DNA of 64,000 bases, taken from assembly GCA_902806565.1 (NCBI GenBank), contig CADCXA010000010.1, positions 615,392 to 679,391 on the forward strand, in the 5' to 3' direction. The notes below the pieces were generated by a model. That model was not told the DNA's origin, searched no databases, and saw nothing but the letters and a program-made list of their open reading frames with translations. Shown one piece after another: positions 54,991 through 64,000 of this stretch (position 1 is the stretch's first letter; each line of letters starts with the position of its first letter). Made by a program: the position numbers and the translations under genes. Source of the stretch: Hypoxylon rubiginosum. Its lineage: Eukaryota; Ascomycota; Sordariomycetes; Xylariales; Hypoxylaceae.

Positions 54991-56480
54991 CCCACTATGG
55001 GCAGGCAACGAATTCTAGGTCACCGGATTTTACAAGAGAATTTGCACCCGATAGGCAGATAGCCGGGGAGGTTTGGGCGAGACCCCAACATTGTACTAAC
55101 ACTTCCAACAATCAATCATTCCAATGATGCTCAAACGGCGATGGGGATTTTGTACAATACAACCATGAACCAACACAGCGAGCTAAATCGCACTCTAAGC
55201 ACCGACACCTTAAGGAGGAATCAAGACGATAAATTGAAGAATCTGTACGAGACAACATATCACGGCCGTCTGGTATACGTGCAGCTATTCGGAAAGCTTC
55301 GGGTGGGACAGAGAGACTTACCTTGAAGGATATCAACAACATACGCCAGCAAGTTAGAATGCGTATGCGGGAAGGCTCCATAGCTACTCAGGCATTCGTA
55401 CGACGTCTACGTTAGAAAGCGTATTGGTATTAGATACGGTGATATAACGATGATCGGTCCAATAATCGACCCATGGCCTTCTTCTGGACAATGCCCCCCG
55501 CGCCGTTGCTCTTACTTTAGACGAGAAGCTTTGAAGCTGCAAATAAGCAATCGACTGTCTGGTTCAGTTACAAGAGAAGATCGGCGCTGCTAAACCTAAC
55601 GTTATTGTCACCAATTTCGACGATGAGATGAGAAGGGCTGTGGTCGACTGATTGATTATGTTTGACGACATGAGGGTGTACTGCGGTGCAGTATCCCACG
55701 CCTCCCAGGGGACACGAGCCGTGGCAAGCTTTCCGCTGCTATAATACTAGTTGTATAGCGGCTTCAGAAGCCATCTTCCAGCCTCTTAGGCGTGCTATAT
55801 CATGATTCCGTGTCCACTCAAATTAGGACTTCCGTATCTTGCGGGTTCAGTTTTTGCCCTTTGGGCATGTGGATTCGGGGCTCCTTCGCGGTTGGGGAGC
55901 TGTTTGCGGGTGCAGCGCAAGTGTGCTGTCCCCCATCTCCTGGACAAGTGCCCTCGCGGTGGGGGGTTAGGCTTCTGGTCGGCCTGTCATTGTTAGGCTA
56001 CCGAGCTGGGTAGTGCTGGCCTCCCGCCGTGTTCAAGGGAAGGTAATCTCCTCCGTGACGTGTAACAAACAGACTCTCTTTTCCATGACCGGTGAGCATG
56101 TTTTGGTGAAGTATCCTATGGCATCATAGCACTTCTCGAATTCCGGGCGGTTTCAAATTGGCCAGTAAAGGTATTGCCTCCTCTCTGCGGAGTTCTTTTT
56201 ATGGGATCGTATGGGGAAACTGTCGTCGTCCCACGGTCTGCCGTTAGCTCTAGGTTTAAGCTTTGGTAGTACTGGCCAGTCCGCTACCTTACGCCTTATG
56301 CCGTGGCACTGCACTAGATGGTCTTGGGCCAAGGTTAAGTACGAGTCCCTCCCGCTGCACCGGCAGTGTAACTCGGAGTCCCCGTGCCCGGACAGGCACT
56401 TTCCTCTTGAGCCTCATTGCCTCAAGGCATCTCCCAGGCTTATACTATATGTTTGTGGCGTCGTGGCTTTTAGGTTTACT
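54991..56480. other. Unassigned, no intact gene
   Basis: A plus ORF at 55141-55326 (NTTMNQHSELNRTLSTDTL, then LYETTYHGRLVYVQLFGKL) looks protein-like but was not identified. The stretch 55790-56230 contains short ORFs without motifs; part of it may be the worn 3' end of the minus-strand LINE fragment that follows. Confidence 0.35.
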
Positions 56481-56528
56481 CACACCCACGTCCTTGCCTG
56501 CCTTGTTTCGTACTGGTGGGTTGTTGTC

Positions 56529-56720
56529 CTACCACGCCCTCGCCTGGTCTCTGACTGGGCCCCTTGCGTGCATTTTGACACCTGAGGCAAGGGATAGGCT
56601 GAACTCCGGGCCAGGAGGTCCCGTATCCGCGGCCGATTTAGCGAATGCATCCGCCTCCTCGCTACCTTGTATGTCTGTGTGCCCGGGGCACCACTTCAGT
56701 GAGACGTTGTACTTATCCAT
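56529..56720 (-). mobile_element. LINE RNase H fragment (minus)
   Basis: A 63-residue minus-strand ORF contains LKWCPGHTDIQGSEEADAFA, the last conserved block of a LINE RNase H domain. Nothing upstream is preserved, since the next gene starts close by. This is a third LINE copy, on the opposite strand to the fragment at 54.6 kb. Confidence 0.7.
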
Positions 56721-56897
56721 CAGTTAGTATATTTTGAATAAATTTGTCTTGTGAAGTCTTCGGGGCGTCCTTCTAGGAGCACTAGATGGCGGCGGTATTA
56801 TCATTCTTAATTACATTAAGATAAGTTCTAACCATACTTCTAACTTTCTTGATTATTCCTATATCCTTGCCGGTGCCTTTCTTCCTTAAAATGGATA

Positions 56898-57545
56898 TTA
56901 AAGCTTCAGCTTAATGCATTGGTGAAAGCGGGGGTCGTTATCGTAATATTGTATGTCCCCTAACAGTGCCCATTCCCGAACTTTTCGTAGTGATAATAAT
57001 AAGCAATTGTTTTGCCCACTTCTTGAAGCATCGGTATTATACCAGATTTCAGCTCCTTTTAAATGTCTATCACGCCGTAAGTAGGTGACGAGAGAGCGCT
57101 GTTTGCCCCATAGGATGTTCATCCATCTTGTAGGTTCAGAAGCTCCTTCCACGGGATCGCAATCCCAAATCAGGATTCGTTTCCGCTTTCCCCGGTCTCC
57201 ATTAACAATGGCTATTATGAATACGTGCCATGCTCTGTTTTCCCACTGATTCCCTATAATAGAACCAGATGGGACGCTGATTAACCCTATTCGGGTTTTC
57301 TTGCCGGCGGTCGAAGCTATAGCGAAGTTGCTGAATGTGTCTCTGGAGTCAGAATCCGGCATGTAGCCCCGCCAGTTCACTCGGTCTTGGTCGCTATGAA
57401 AGGATATGGCCTTTGGGTGTATATAGGGCCCTATGTTGGCGAATTGTTGCAAGAAGGCAGCTAGCTCTGTTCCCAGCGTTTGTGGATCGGATGGCGGATC
57501 GGATGGCGGTACGTTAGGCATCGTAAGGAGTGGTGTAAATAACAT
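56898..57545 (-). CDS. Unknown 215-aa protein, Ulp1-like spacing
   Basis: Intact ORF with ATG at 57545 (a second ATG eight codons in). A Pro-rich start (MPNVPPSDPPSD) is followed by a globular region. Three blocks lie in the order His, Asp, Gln-Cys: ENRAWHVFIIAIVNG, RILIWDCDPVEG, and TDASRSGQNNCLLLSLRKV. That order and spacing resemble the C48/Ulp1 cysteine peptidase triad (H, D, Q...C), which removes SUMO-type modifiers, and which is also found in some DNA transposons. Overall identity to that family is not obvious, so the assignment is tentative. No neighbouring gene clarifies its role; it sits between a LINE fragment and a copia fragment. Confidence 0.5.
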   Translation of the reverse strand: MLFTPLLTMPNVPPSDPPSDPQTLGTELAAFLQQFANIGPYIHPKAISFHSDQDRVNWRGYMPDSDSRDTFSNFAIASTAGKKTRIGLISVPSGSIIGNQWENRAWHVFIIAIVNGDRGKRKRILIWDCDPVEGASEPTRWMNILWGKQRSLVTYLRRDRHLKGAEIWYNTDASRSGQNNCLLLSLRKVREWALLGDIQYYDNDPRFHQCIKLKL

Positions 57546-57809
57546 TGTAAAATAAAATAATGAGAGGTAAGGAACTCATTTTATATTTTTATGATAAGTG
57601 TGTAAAGCAAGGGGTTTTTTTCTTTTATTAATAATGGGTCTTATTTGTATGCCCCTTAAAATTGTCATGAATTATCACGGCTGAAGCCTATGGTATGTTA
57701 ATTAGGTTGTCTTAGAATACCCTCTATATCTAACACACACACCCAGGCTCGTCTACCTTTAATAGAGGAGCCTGAGCAGCTTGTAATCTATTCTCCGATC
57801 TCTTTAGAC

Positions 57810-58440
57810 GTTGACCATGTATGTATCACTCTCTCCGCCGGGCAGAGAGTATTCGATTCGGTCAAAATCCTCCTCTGAGAGCTCGCGGAGTCGTCTGGAC
57901 TCAATTCTCTCCTGTACATCCACGAGGTTCAGTTGTCGAGTGAATGCAGTGAATTCCTTTGCAGCGAGAGCCTTGGTGAGTCAGTCGGCCATCATATACT
58001 TCGTAGGGACGTAGGTGACTTTGATCCTTTTCTCGAGAGCCTCCTGTCGCAGCTAGTGGTTGTGTATATCCATGTGCCGGAGCTTGGTTTGAGGCAATGC
58101 AATTTCTGCGTGTACCAGCCTGATCATTTGCTTGTTGTCACAGTATATCGTAATCATAGAGTTATCTAAGCTCACTCCAAGCTCTGCAATCAGACGCGAT
58201 ACGAACATAGCTTCCTTTGCAGCCTGCGCAAGAGCTAACAACTCCGCCTCTGTTGCAGAGGTAGTCACCGTGTCTTGCTTGTTCGCACGCTATCTAATCA
58301 CTCATCCAAATAGCTCATTACGTACGCCTGTGAACTCTTTCGATCGAGGGTATTATCGGCAAACGAGGCATCGCTGGCTACTTCGAACGTATTGGCAAAT
58401 CCATATTATAGGGATAGATGCTGTGTAGCAAGGAGATATC
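57810..58440 (-). mobile_element. Ty1/copia pol 3' fragment (RNase H)
   Basis: Minus-strand frames show the end of a copia polyprotein: RYLLATQHLSL, a TAA, ASDASFADNTLDRKSSQAYV, then TTSATEAELLALAQAAKEAM with CDNKQMIRLVHAEIALPQTK and LRHMDIHNH, and a final DVQERIESRRLRELSEED segment. These are RNase H motifs of Ty1/copia elements. Reverse transcriptase and integrase are gone. Breaks include TAA (fits CAA), TGA and TAG. No LTR was matched. Confidence 0.78.
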
Positions 58441-58494
58441 GGATCAGTCGGTCGGCTTCTGAGTGGTGCTCGTGTTGGAAGATGCTGGAGGTTA

Positions 58495-58621
58495 ATCATG
58501 AAGTGTCGGGAGGTGTCAGGAGAGGTGTCGGGAGGTGGCAGGAAGTGGCAGGAGGTGGCGGGAGGTGGCGGGAGGTGGCGGGAGGTGTTGGGAGGTGTTG
58601 GGAGGTGTTGGGAGGTGTGCT
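58495..58621. repeat. 9-bp G-rich minisatellite
   Basis: About 13 imperfect copies of a 9-base unit: GTGTCGGGA-type, drifting to GTGGCGGGAG and GTGTTGGGAG. The most regular part (58556-58618) has three GGCGGGAGGT followed by three GTTGGGAGGT units. G-triplets recur every few bases, so the plus strand could form G-quadruplexes. Confidence 0.85.
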
Positions 58622-58860
58622 GGTTCCTAAGGTTAAAAGCGGGGTAACCTGAATGTATCGGTGGCTGCGTCACCCCTACCTAGCCACAGACTGGGATTGT
58701 AAAAATGTATGTGTGAAATGTAGTATAGGGTAGGTGCTCTCTCAGTAACCGCGATACCCGCGGTACGCGCCGTAGATATATAATGGATAACACGCTGTAA
58801 CTATAAGGGACCTAGTGGACGAGACGCCTTATAATTATAAGGGAGTTAGCGGATGGTGAA

Positions 58861-59210
58861 GTATAGGGTAGGTTATTTATAAACCTCAAAAAACGAAAGC
58901 ATGGGCAATGGTAAAAACTTTTTTAATCGGTATGAATCGAAAGCCGTTTTCTTCCTCGTTTGAATGAGATTACTTCCAGCTGTGTGTGGTAAGAAGGTGA
59001 GTGGTGAAGTAGTTTTTAGTTGTGGGTGGTAAGGTATAGGGTAGGGTATGTATATATCCACCAAAACGGAAGCATGGGCAACGGTAGAATTTTTTTTAAC
59101 TGGTACGAATCGAAAGCCCTTTTCTTTCTCGTTCAGATGATATAATTTCCAGCTATGCGTGGTGAAAAGGTGGACGGTAAAATGGATTTTGGCTGTGGGT
59201 GGTATACTGG
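58861..59210. repeat. 173-bp tandem duplication
   Basis: Two adjacent units, 58861-59033 and 59034 to about 59210. Both contain GAAGCATGGGCAA or GAAAGCATGGGCAA, ACGGTAGAA/ATGGTAAAA, GAATCGAAAGCC, TTCCAGCT and TGTGGGTGGTA at matching offsets. They are about 75-80% alike by eye. Confidence 0.78.
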
Positions 59211-59269
59211 TGGGAGGCGAAGTAACGGGTAGGCCTGGCCGGGGAGTACCTACCCTGTAGGAGCCCAGC

Positions 59270-60345
59270 AGCCTCAGAGGCGCTGTAGTTATAGCGGGTA
59301 TAGGGGATAGTGTGCCCTGTAATTACAGTGAGTATAGTGGATACTATGCCCTGTAAATATAGGGCTTATAGTGGGTAGCTACCCTATACTTATAGTGGAC
59401 TATAAACTATAGGGTAGTTACCTTTCCCACTTTGAATGCGTGCATCTCCCGAACGAAAAGGGCGGCGACGACGAGACCTATACCATTCGAATGCCCTTTT
59501 CTCCCTCTACCAGATAAGCCTAAGTTAAAATTTGGTGAAATCGAAGTTTTTTTGACCAAGTGTCCAAATGAGTGCGAAAGTGAAACGCGGTTTGGTGCTT
59601 GTGAGCCCATTTTTAGATTTTGCCATACAAAAACAATTTATCGGAAAACCAAATGCGCACCAGAACCCTCCGGCGTGAAATTTCGACCTAAGCGGGGTCG
59701 GTGGGTATATGAAAAGGGCACCCACGAGCCCCGCGCGGCGGCCTGTGCAGCCCGCTAGCGTGTTCCTACAGGGCACACTGGCACCTGTACTGGCCACCGC
59801 CGGCGGGAGGATGCCCTATTCTTCAGGCTCGAAGGGCCCCAAGGATTCCCCCAGGGTAAAAGTCGCCAGAATCGGCGAAATCGGCGCGTTGGCTTCTTCC
59901 CTATAAGGGGGTGAAGGTTTTTTCGATGTGTTATAAGGGATTTCTGAAGGAAGGAAGGGGAGGGCAATAAAAGTGGATCCACGAGCGCTATAGTTACAGA
60001 GGGTAAGCGCTGTAATTACAGGGGATGTGCCCTGTATCTATAGGGGGTACGCCCTATATTTATAGGGGGTGTATGCTGTAATTATAGGGGCTTAGCGCTA
60101 TAATTATAGGGCACATACAGGGCATCATCCACTGTATGTATAGGGGTTGTACCCTGTAAATATAGGGCACTTATAGGGCATAGTTCTCTCCAGGGTAGGC
60201 GCCGTCGGACTTGTGTCGAGGTGTATGTATCTTCTCCAGGGTAGTTACGGAGGGGACTTGGGAAAGATTCTATATATGGGTGGGTGCCCTATAGTTACAG
60301 GACAGTTAGTGGGCAGGTGCCCTGTAGGTTGTAGGGCGGTTAGTG
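59270..60345. repeat. Cluster of short CCCTRTAATTAYAGGG-type palindromes
   Basis: More than a dozen near-palindromes of 12-16 bases: CTGTAATTACAG, CCCTGTAAATATAGGG, CCCTATATTTATAGGG, GCTATAATTATAGGGC and similar. They are often separated by GGGTAGGTGCC- or GCGCTGTAG-type spacers. Changes on one side are frequently matched on the other, so pairing may be kept. No gene here. Confidence 0.75.
59536..59715. repeat. 180-bp direct repeat, copy 1
   Basis: Shares with 62735-62914 a core of TTTGGTGCTTGTGAGCCCAT, AGATTTTGCCATAC, TTTATCGGAAAAC and AATGCGCACCAGAACCCTC. Differences are mostly C/T and G/A. Non-coding as far as can be seen. Confidence 0.85.
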
Positions 60346-60534
60346 AGTGAGTGCCCTGCAAGTTATAGGGCAGTTAGTTAGTGGATGTAGGAAGTGCAGG
60401 GTAGGTGCTGTCGGACTTGGTTCAAGTGGAGAATTCCATCTCCGGGGTAGGTGGGGAGCAGACTTGGTGGTCACGCCAGCCAGGTCCGGTCTGGATACGA
60501 TCCAACGACGGCCAGGTTCGATGCACCTAGGCAA

Positions 60535-62275
60535 GCTATATACCATTCGAATGCCCTCTTTCCGGGCTATGCAGTGGTATGGGATGCACGGTGGTGCAGG
60601 GCCTAGTCAAAGAGTTATAGAAATAAACGTCAATGGAAGCCTTGGACCTGTTTAGGGGTAGTTATCTAGGGGAGTTAGGGACCTTCTAAAAAAAAGGTTA
60701 TAGGGCAGTTAGTGGGTAGGTTACAGGGCGGTTAGTGGGTAGGTTACAGGGCAGCTATAGCGGGGTAGCAGGTCCAGGGTAGGTGCGGAACCAACTTGGT
60801 GAAAGACCTCTAGCCGGTGCGGGGTAAAGCTACCCTATACTTCCCACGCCAAATCGAATCCGAAAAAGGAAAATTCTCTTCCCGTGGATGCACCTATACC
60901 AAACCTATACCATTCGATTCGTCTCGACGAGAGCTGTCGAATGGTATAGGTTGCACCGTCGTGGCATACACCGCTCGCAAGTTATCGGGGTAGGTGTCGA
61001 TTTGTAACTTTAAATAGGAGAAGTGAAAGAAAAAATATAGAGTTATCACCCATCTTCGAATATAAAGTGTCACTAAAACTACTTTTTTATTCTTCACCAC
61101 AAAGACCCTTGCTACCCCCATCAAAAGTTATATCATTGTAATCACAGAATTTTGGGCTATCGAATGCTATATGGTATATATAGGTGGCATGGCCGAGGGG
61201 TGCTATAGGACGATGTCGCTCGAGAGACCCTACCCTGGAGATGGTCTTTCAGCCACCGCAACGCCTACCTCCCGGGCCCTACATAGACAAAACCGGTACC
61301 AATCGATGGAGAAAATTCAGGTCTACAAAATGATATATATTAAGTATAGGGTACAAGACGTATAAGGTGAGTTATATAGGTGGGCGTAAATTCACCACCC
61401 GGGACCCGCTCTATGGCCGTAACGGTCCAATCGGAGCCCTACCTTTACTAAGTGTGGATGGGTGAAATGGACAAGTCCGGCGTGGACCTACCCTATATTC
61501 GAGCTGGGTGATGCGTGGGTTGAAAAAAAAAAAAAAACCGAGGGGCGGAAAGGGAAGGCAGGGATAAGGGAGCAGGGGTGGCTCAACCCACCCTTACACT
61601 CCATATACCACCGATTTCACTTAAACCCCATCAATTAATCCTCCCTCAAAACCCAATGCACCTTTATAAATCGTATATCAATCGATTCGCCTTGTTAAGG
61701 GCTATCGAACGGTGCCGGGTGCACCGGTGTACGGTCCCTATAGCAAGAGTTATCACGGTTGTGCCGAAACCAACCTGAGACCCCTCTATACGTGTTTTTC
61801 TAGGGGATTGGAGGACCTGCTAAAAAAGGCTATAAGGTAGTTAGTGGGTATATTATAAGGCAGTTAGTGGGCGGGTTATAAGGCAGCTAGTGGGTAGGTT
61901 ATAGTGTAGTTAGGTGCAAGATTATAGGTGGCGTGGGTATAAACGTACAGCGGTCGTAGGTATAAAGCTGTAGGTGCAATGGGTGCAAAGTTATAGGGCA
62001 GTCGCGACCACCTACCCTTGATCAATTGTTTCGTCCTCAAAACACGATGCACCCAAATAAACCATATACCAATCGAATCGTCTTATCAAGGGGAATAGAA
62101 TGGTACCGGTTGCACCGCGGTGCACGCAATAGTGAGTGAGTTATTAGGGGTGTGCCGAAACCTACCCGGGACCTGTTTATAAGTGATTTTCTAGGGGATT
62201 GGGGGACCTTCTAAAAAAAAAGGTTTAAGGTGTCCGGGGAGGTATGCTACAGGGCAGTCAGTGGGTAGATTATAG
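60535..62275. repeat. About 200-bp interspersed unit, three copies
   Basis: Copies near 60535-60730, 61665-61870 and 62045-62270 share the order: TATACCAWTCGAAT (or similar), CCGGGTGCACCG-type centre, a (GA)CCTGTTTA or CCCCTCTATA step, TAGGGGATTG/TAGGGGAGTT, GGACCTTCTAAAAAA, then TTATAGGGCAGTTAGTGGGT. A partial relative is near 60880-60970. All are direct. Confidence 0.65.
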
Positions 62276-62540
62276 GTGGCGTGGGTACAGGTTTATAGTG
62301 GTCGTGGGTACAGGGCTATAGGTGGCGTAGGTGCAGATCTATAGTGGTCGTAGGTGCAAGGTTATAGGTGGCGTGGGTACAGATTTACAGTGGTCGTAGG
62401 TGCAAGGTTATAGGTGGCGTAGGTGCAGATTTACAGTGGTCGTAGGTGCAAGGTCATAGGTGGCGTAGGTGCAGATTTACAGTGGTCGTGGGTACAGAGT
62501 TATAGGTGGCGTGGGTACAGACTTATAGTGGTCGGGGGCG
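62271..62540. repeat. 46-bp higher-order minisatellite (two 23-bp monomers)
   Basis: Eleven 23-base monomers plus a partial one alternate strictly between type A (TATAGGTGGCGTRGGTRCAG) and type B (TAYAGTGGTCGTRGGTRCAR). The repeating unit is therefore an A-B dimer of 46 bases. A degraded tail continues to about 62620, and single A/B pairs occur near 61923-61960. Confidence 0.93.
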
Positions 62541-62734
62541 AATTTATGGTGGTCAGAAATAATAATTATAGGTGTCGTAGGTACAAATCTATAGTGGCCG
62601 TAGGTACAGGCTTATAGGGTAGTTAGGTGGTGGTGGTGGTTTTAAATGTGAGAAAAGTGGGTAGGATATTTGTATGGGCTGAAATGAAAAATTTTTTGTC
62701 TAAGTATAAAATAGGTGGGAGATTTGTATGGGAC

Positions 62735-62914
62735 GAAATCACTTTTTTTTTGACTAAGTGTCCAAATGAGTGCGAAAGTGAAACGTGGTTTGGTGCTTGT
62801 GAGCCCATTTTTAGATTTTGCCATACTAAATCATTTTATCGGAAAACTAAATGCGCACCAGAACCCTCTGAAGTGAAATTTTGACCCAAGTGGGGTCGGT
62901 GGGTATATGAGAAA
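62735..62914. repeat. 180-bp direct repeat, copy 2
   Basis: Second copy of the unit at 59536-59715, roughly 90% alike by eye, in the same orientation and 3.2 kb away. Confidence 0.85.
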
Positions 62915-63032
62915 GCGAACAGTCCAGCCTAAAAAAAGTGTGACGGCTGTAGCGCAACTCCACCTGCTAAAAAAACTTTTTCAGGTGCCGCAGCTTAGTG
63001 ATAAGCTGTACCTACACCCGCTATAATTACAA

Positions 63033-63650
63033 GGCATCCAGAGGGAGCTGACAACCTGTCCCAGGCCGTCTTCTCTTCTCCACCTCTAAAACCTGAGAAT
63101 GCTTAGGGGACAGTTTAGGCTGTCTCCTGGTTCACCCTCAAACTCCGTATGGTCTATCCGTACTGGTTAGGTGGGCAGCTTCGCGATCAGCTGCGCTAAT
63201 GCTACCTGTAATTATAGCGGGATTGTAGCGGGACACCCGCTAAAACTATAGGGCATCCAGAGGGAGCTGACAGCCTGTCCCAGGCCGTCTTCTCTTCTCC
63301 ACCTCTAAAACCTGAGAATGCTTAGGGGACAGTTTAGGCTGTCCCCTGGTTCACCCTCAAACTCCGTGCGGGCCTCCCGTACTGGTTAGGTGGGCAGCTT
63401 CGCGATCAGCTGCGCTAATGCTACCTGTAATTATAGCGGGATTGTAGCGGGACACCCGCTAAAACTATAGGGCATCCAGAGGGAGCTGACAGCCTGTCCC
63501 AGGCTGTCTTCTCTTCTCCACCTCTAAAACCTGAGAATGCTTAGGGGACAGTTTAGGCTGTCTCCTGGTTCACCCTCAAACTCCGTGCGGGCCTCCCGTA
63601 CTGGTTAGGTGGGCAGCTTCGCGATCAGCTGCGCTAATGCTTCCTGTAGT
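63033..63650. repeat. 219-bp tandem repeat, three units
   Basis: Units begin with GGCATCCAGAGGGAGCTGAC at 63033, 63252 and 63471, a period of 219 bases. They are nearly identical. Each contains the hairpin GGGACAGTTTAGGCTGTCYC, a second hairpin GCAGCTTCGCGATCAGCTGC and a CCTGTAATTATAGCGGG-type palindrome. The third unit degenerates at its end (CTTCCTGTAGTTATTAGG). The last two copies are the most alike. Confidence 0.95.
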
Positions 63651-63784
63651 TATTAGGGTCTGCGCTGCACCTCTGCCTACCCGGCAGCCCTTATTACCTA
63701 CCCTTGACTGTGATGGTGCACGGCATAGTAACCTTGAAGGAGTGAGTATCTGTGAGGCCTTCTAGTAGCTACGAGTAGTAGCTT

Positions 63785-63945
63785 ACCGACTTGAGAAGCC
63801 CGTAGTACTGCGGCCGCCTCCGGGTGTGCGCCCTGTAGTACGGTGCCTACAACGCTTGTAATATTGTGGCCGCCTTCGGGTGTGTGCCTTGTATTACTGC
63901 CGATACGGCGGCCGCCTTCGGGTGTGTGCCCCCGTATTGGGGTGT
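63785..63945. repeat. Three hairpin units with GGCCGCCTYCGGGTGTG loop
   Basis: Three units carry the core GGCCGCCTYCGGGTGTGYGC near 63811, 63870 and 63911. Each is flanked by arms that tend to pair: GTAGTAC with GTAGTACGG, GTAATAT with GTATTAC, and CGATACGG with CCGTATTGG. The arms differ between units while keeping complementarity. Confidence 0.7.
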
Positions 63946-64000
63946 TGGATAAGTTGGTAGGTGACTTGCGCGTAGCGAACGTGGGAGTAACAAAGCTCCC

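Noticed and set aside
59432..59758. 108-aa plus ORF
   Set aside because: It overlaps the 180-bp direct repeat whose second copy does not keep the same frame length; no protein-like conservation is seen.
63033..63660. CRISPR-like array
   Set aside because: The repeat is 219 bp with no unique spacers, and the context is fungal; it is a tandem satellite.

Overview
The window looks like accessory DNA of a filamentous ascomycete (Pezizomycotina). Genes have short introns (about 45-130 bp) with GTAAGT/GTATGT donors, CTAAC/CTAAT branch sites and YAG acceptors. The families are typical of these fungi: DUF4470/MYND proteins, a SesB-NB-ARC-TPR NLR, DUF6601, zf-3CxxC, HNH_2, FluG/DUF3435-type C2H2 proteins and Tad1 LINEs. 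Many in-frame stops fit CpA-to-TpA (RIP-like) decay.

Layout. 1-13.5 kb: a double chromo-like ORF, a spliced DUF4470 gene, an F-box gene, the N-terminal half of a decayed Helitron and a spliced DUF6601 membrane protein. 14.1-18.3 kb: a five-exon NLR with 14 almost identical TPR units. 18.4-27 kb: a broken FluG-like/C2H2/chromodomain gene, a spliced MYND-DUF4470 gene, a zf-3CxxC gene and an HNH gene with one homopolymer frameshift. 27-34.6 kb: pseudogenes (RecQ, an unknown ORF broken by one TGA, a cytochrome P450 with an internal deletion, a truncated gag-protease element). 35.9-41.1 kb: an intact 749-aa nuclease-like/kinase-like gene, divergent from a decayed ExK-type gene and a Pro/Gln-rich relic. 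41.9-50.2 kb: a 500-aa unknown protein with a shorter paralogue, then an almost full-length decayed Tad1-type LINE. 51-58.5 kb: an 877-bp element with 8-bp target-site duplications and a nested MITE, a second decayed nuclease/kinase gene, two LINE fragments, an intact ORF with Ulp1-like spacing and a copia fragment. 58.5-64 kb: no genes; layered tandem repeats, short palindromes and hairpins like subtelomeric or heterochromatic DNA.

Taken together this is a repeat-rich island. The mix of NLR, FluG-like relic, MYND, HNH, RecQ and nuclease/kinase genes resembles cargo of Starship-type giant elements or subtelomeric accessory regions, but no intact captain or element borders are visible, so that is inference. 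Coding models at 1.4-5.0, 12.4-13.5, 14.1-18.3 and 21.1-22.0 kb, and single ORFs at 5.8, 24.5, 35.9, 41.9 and 56.9 kb, appear intact. Most other coding signals are relics.
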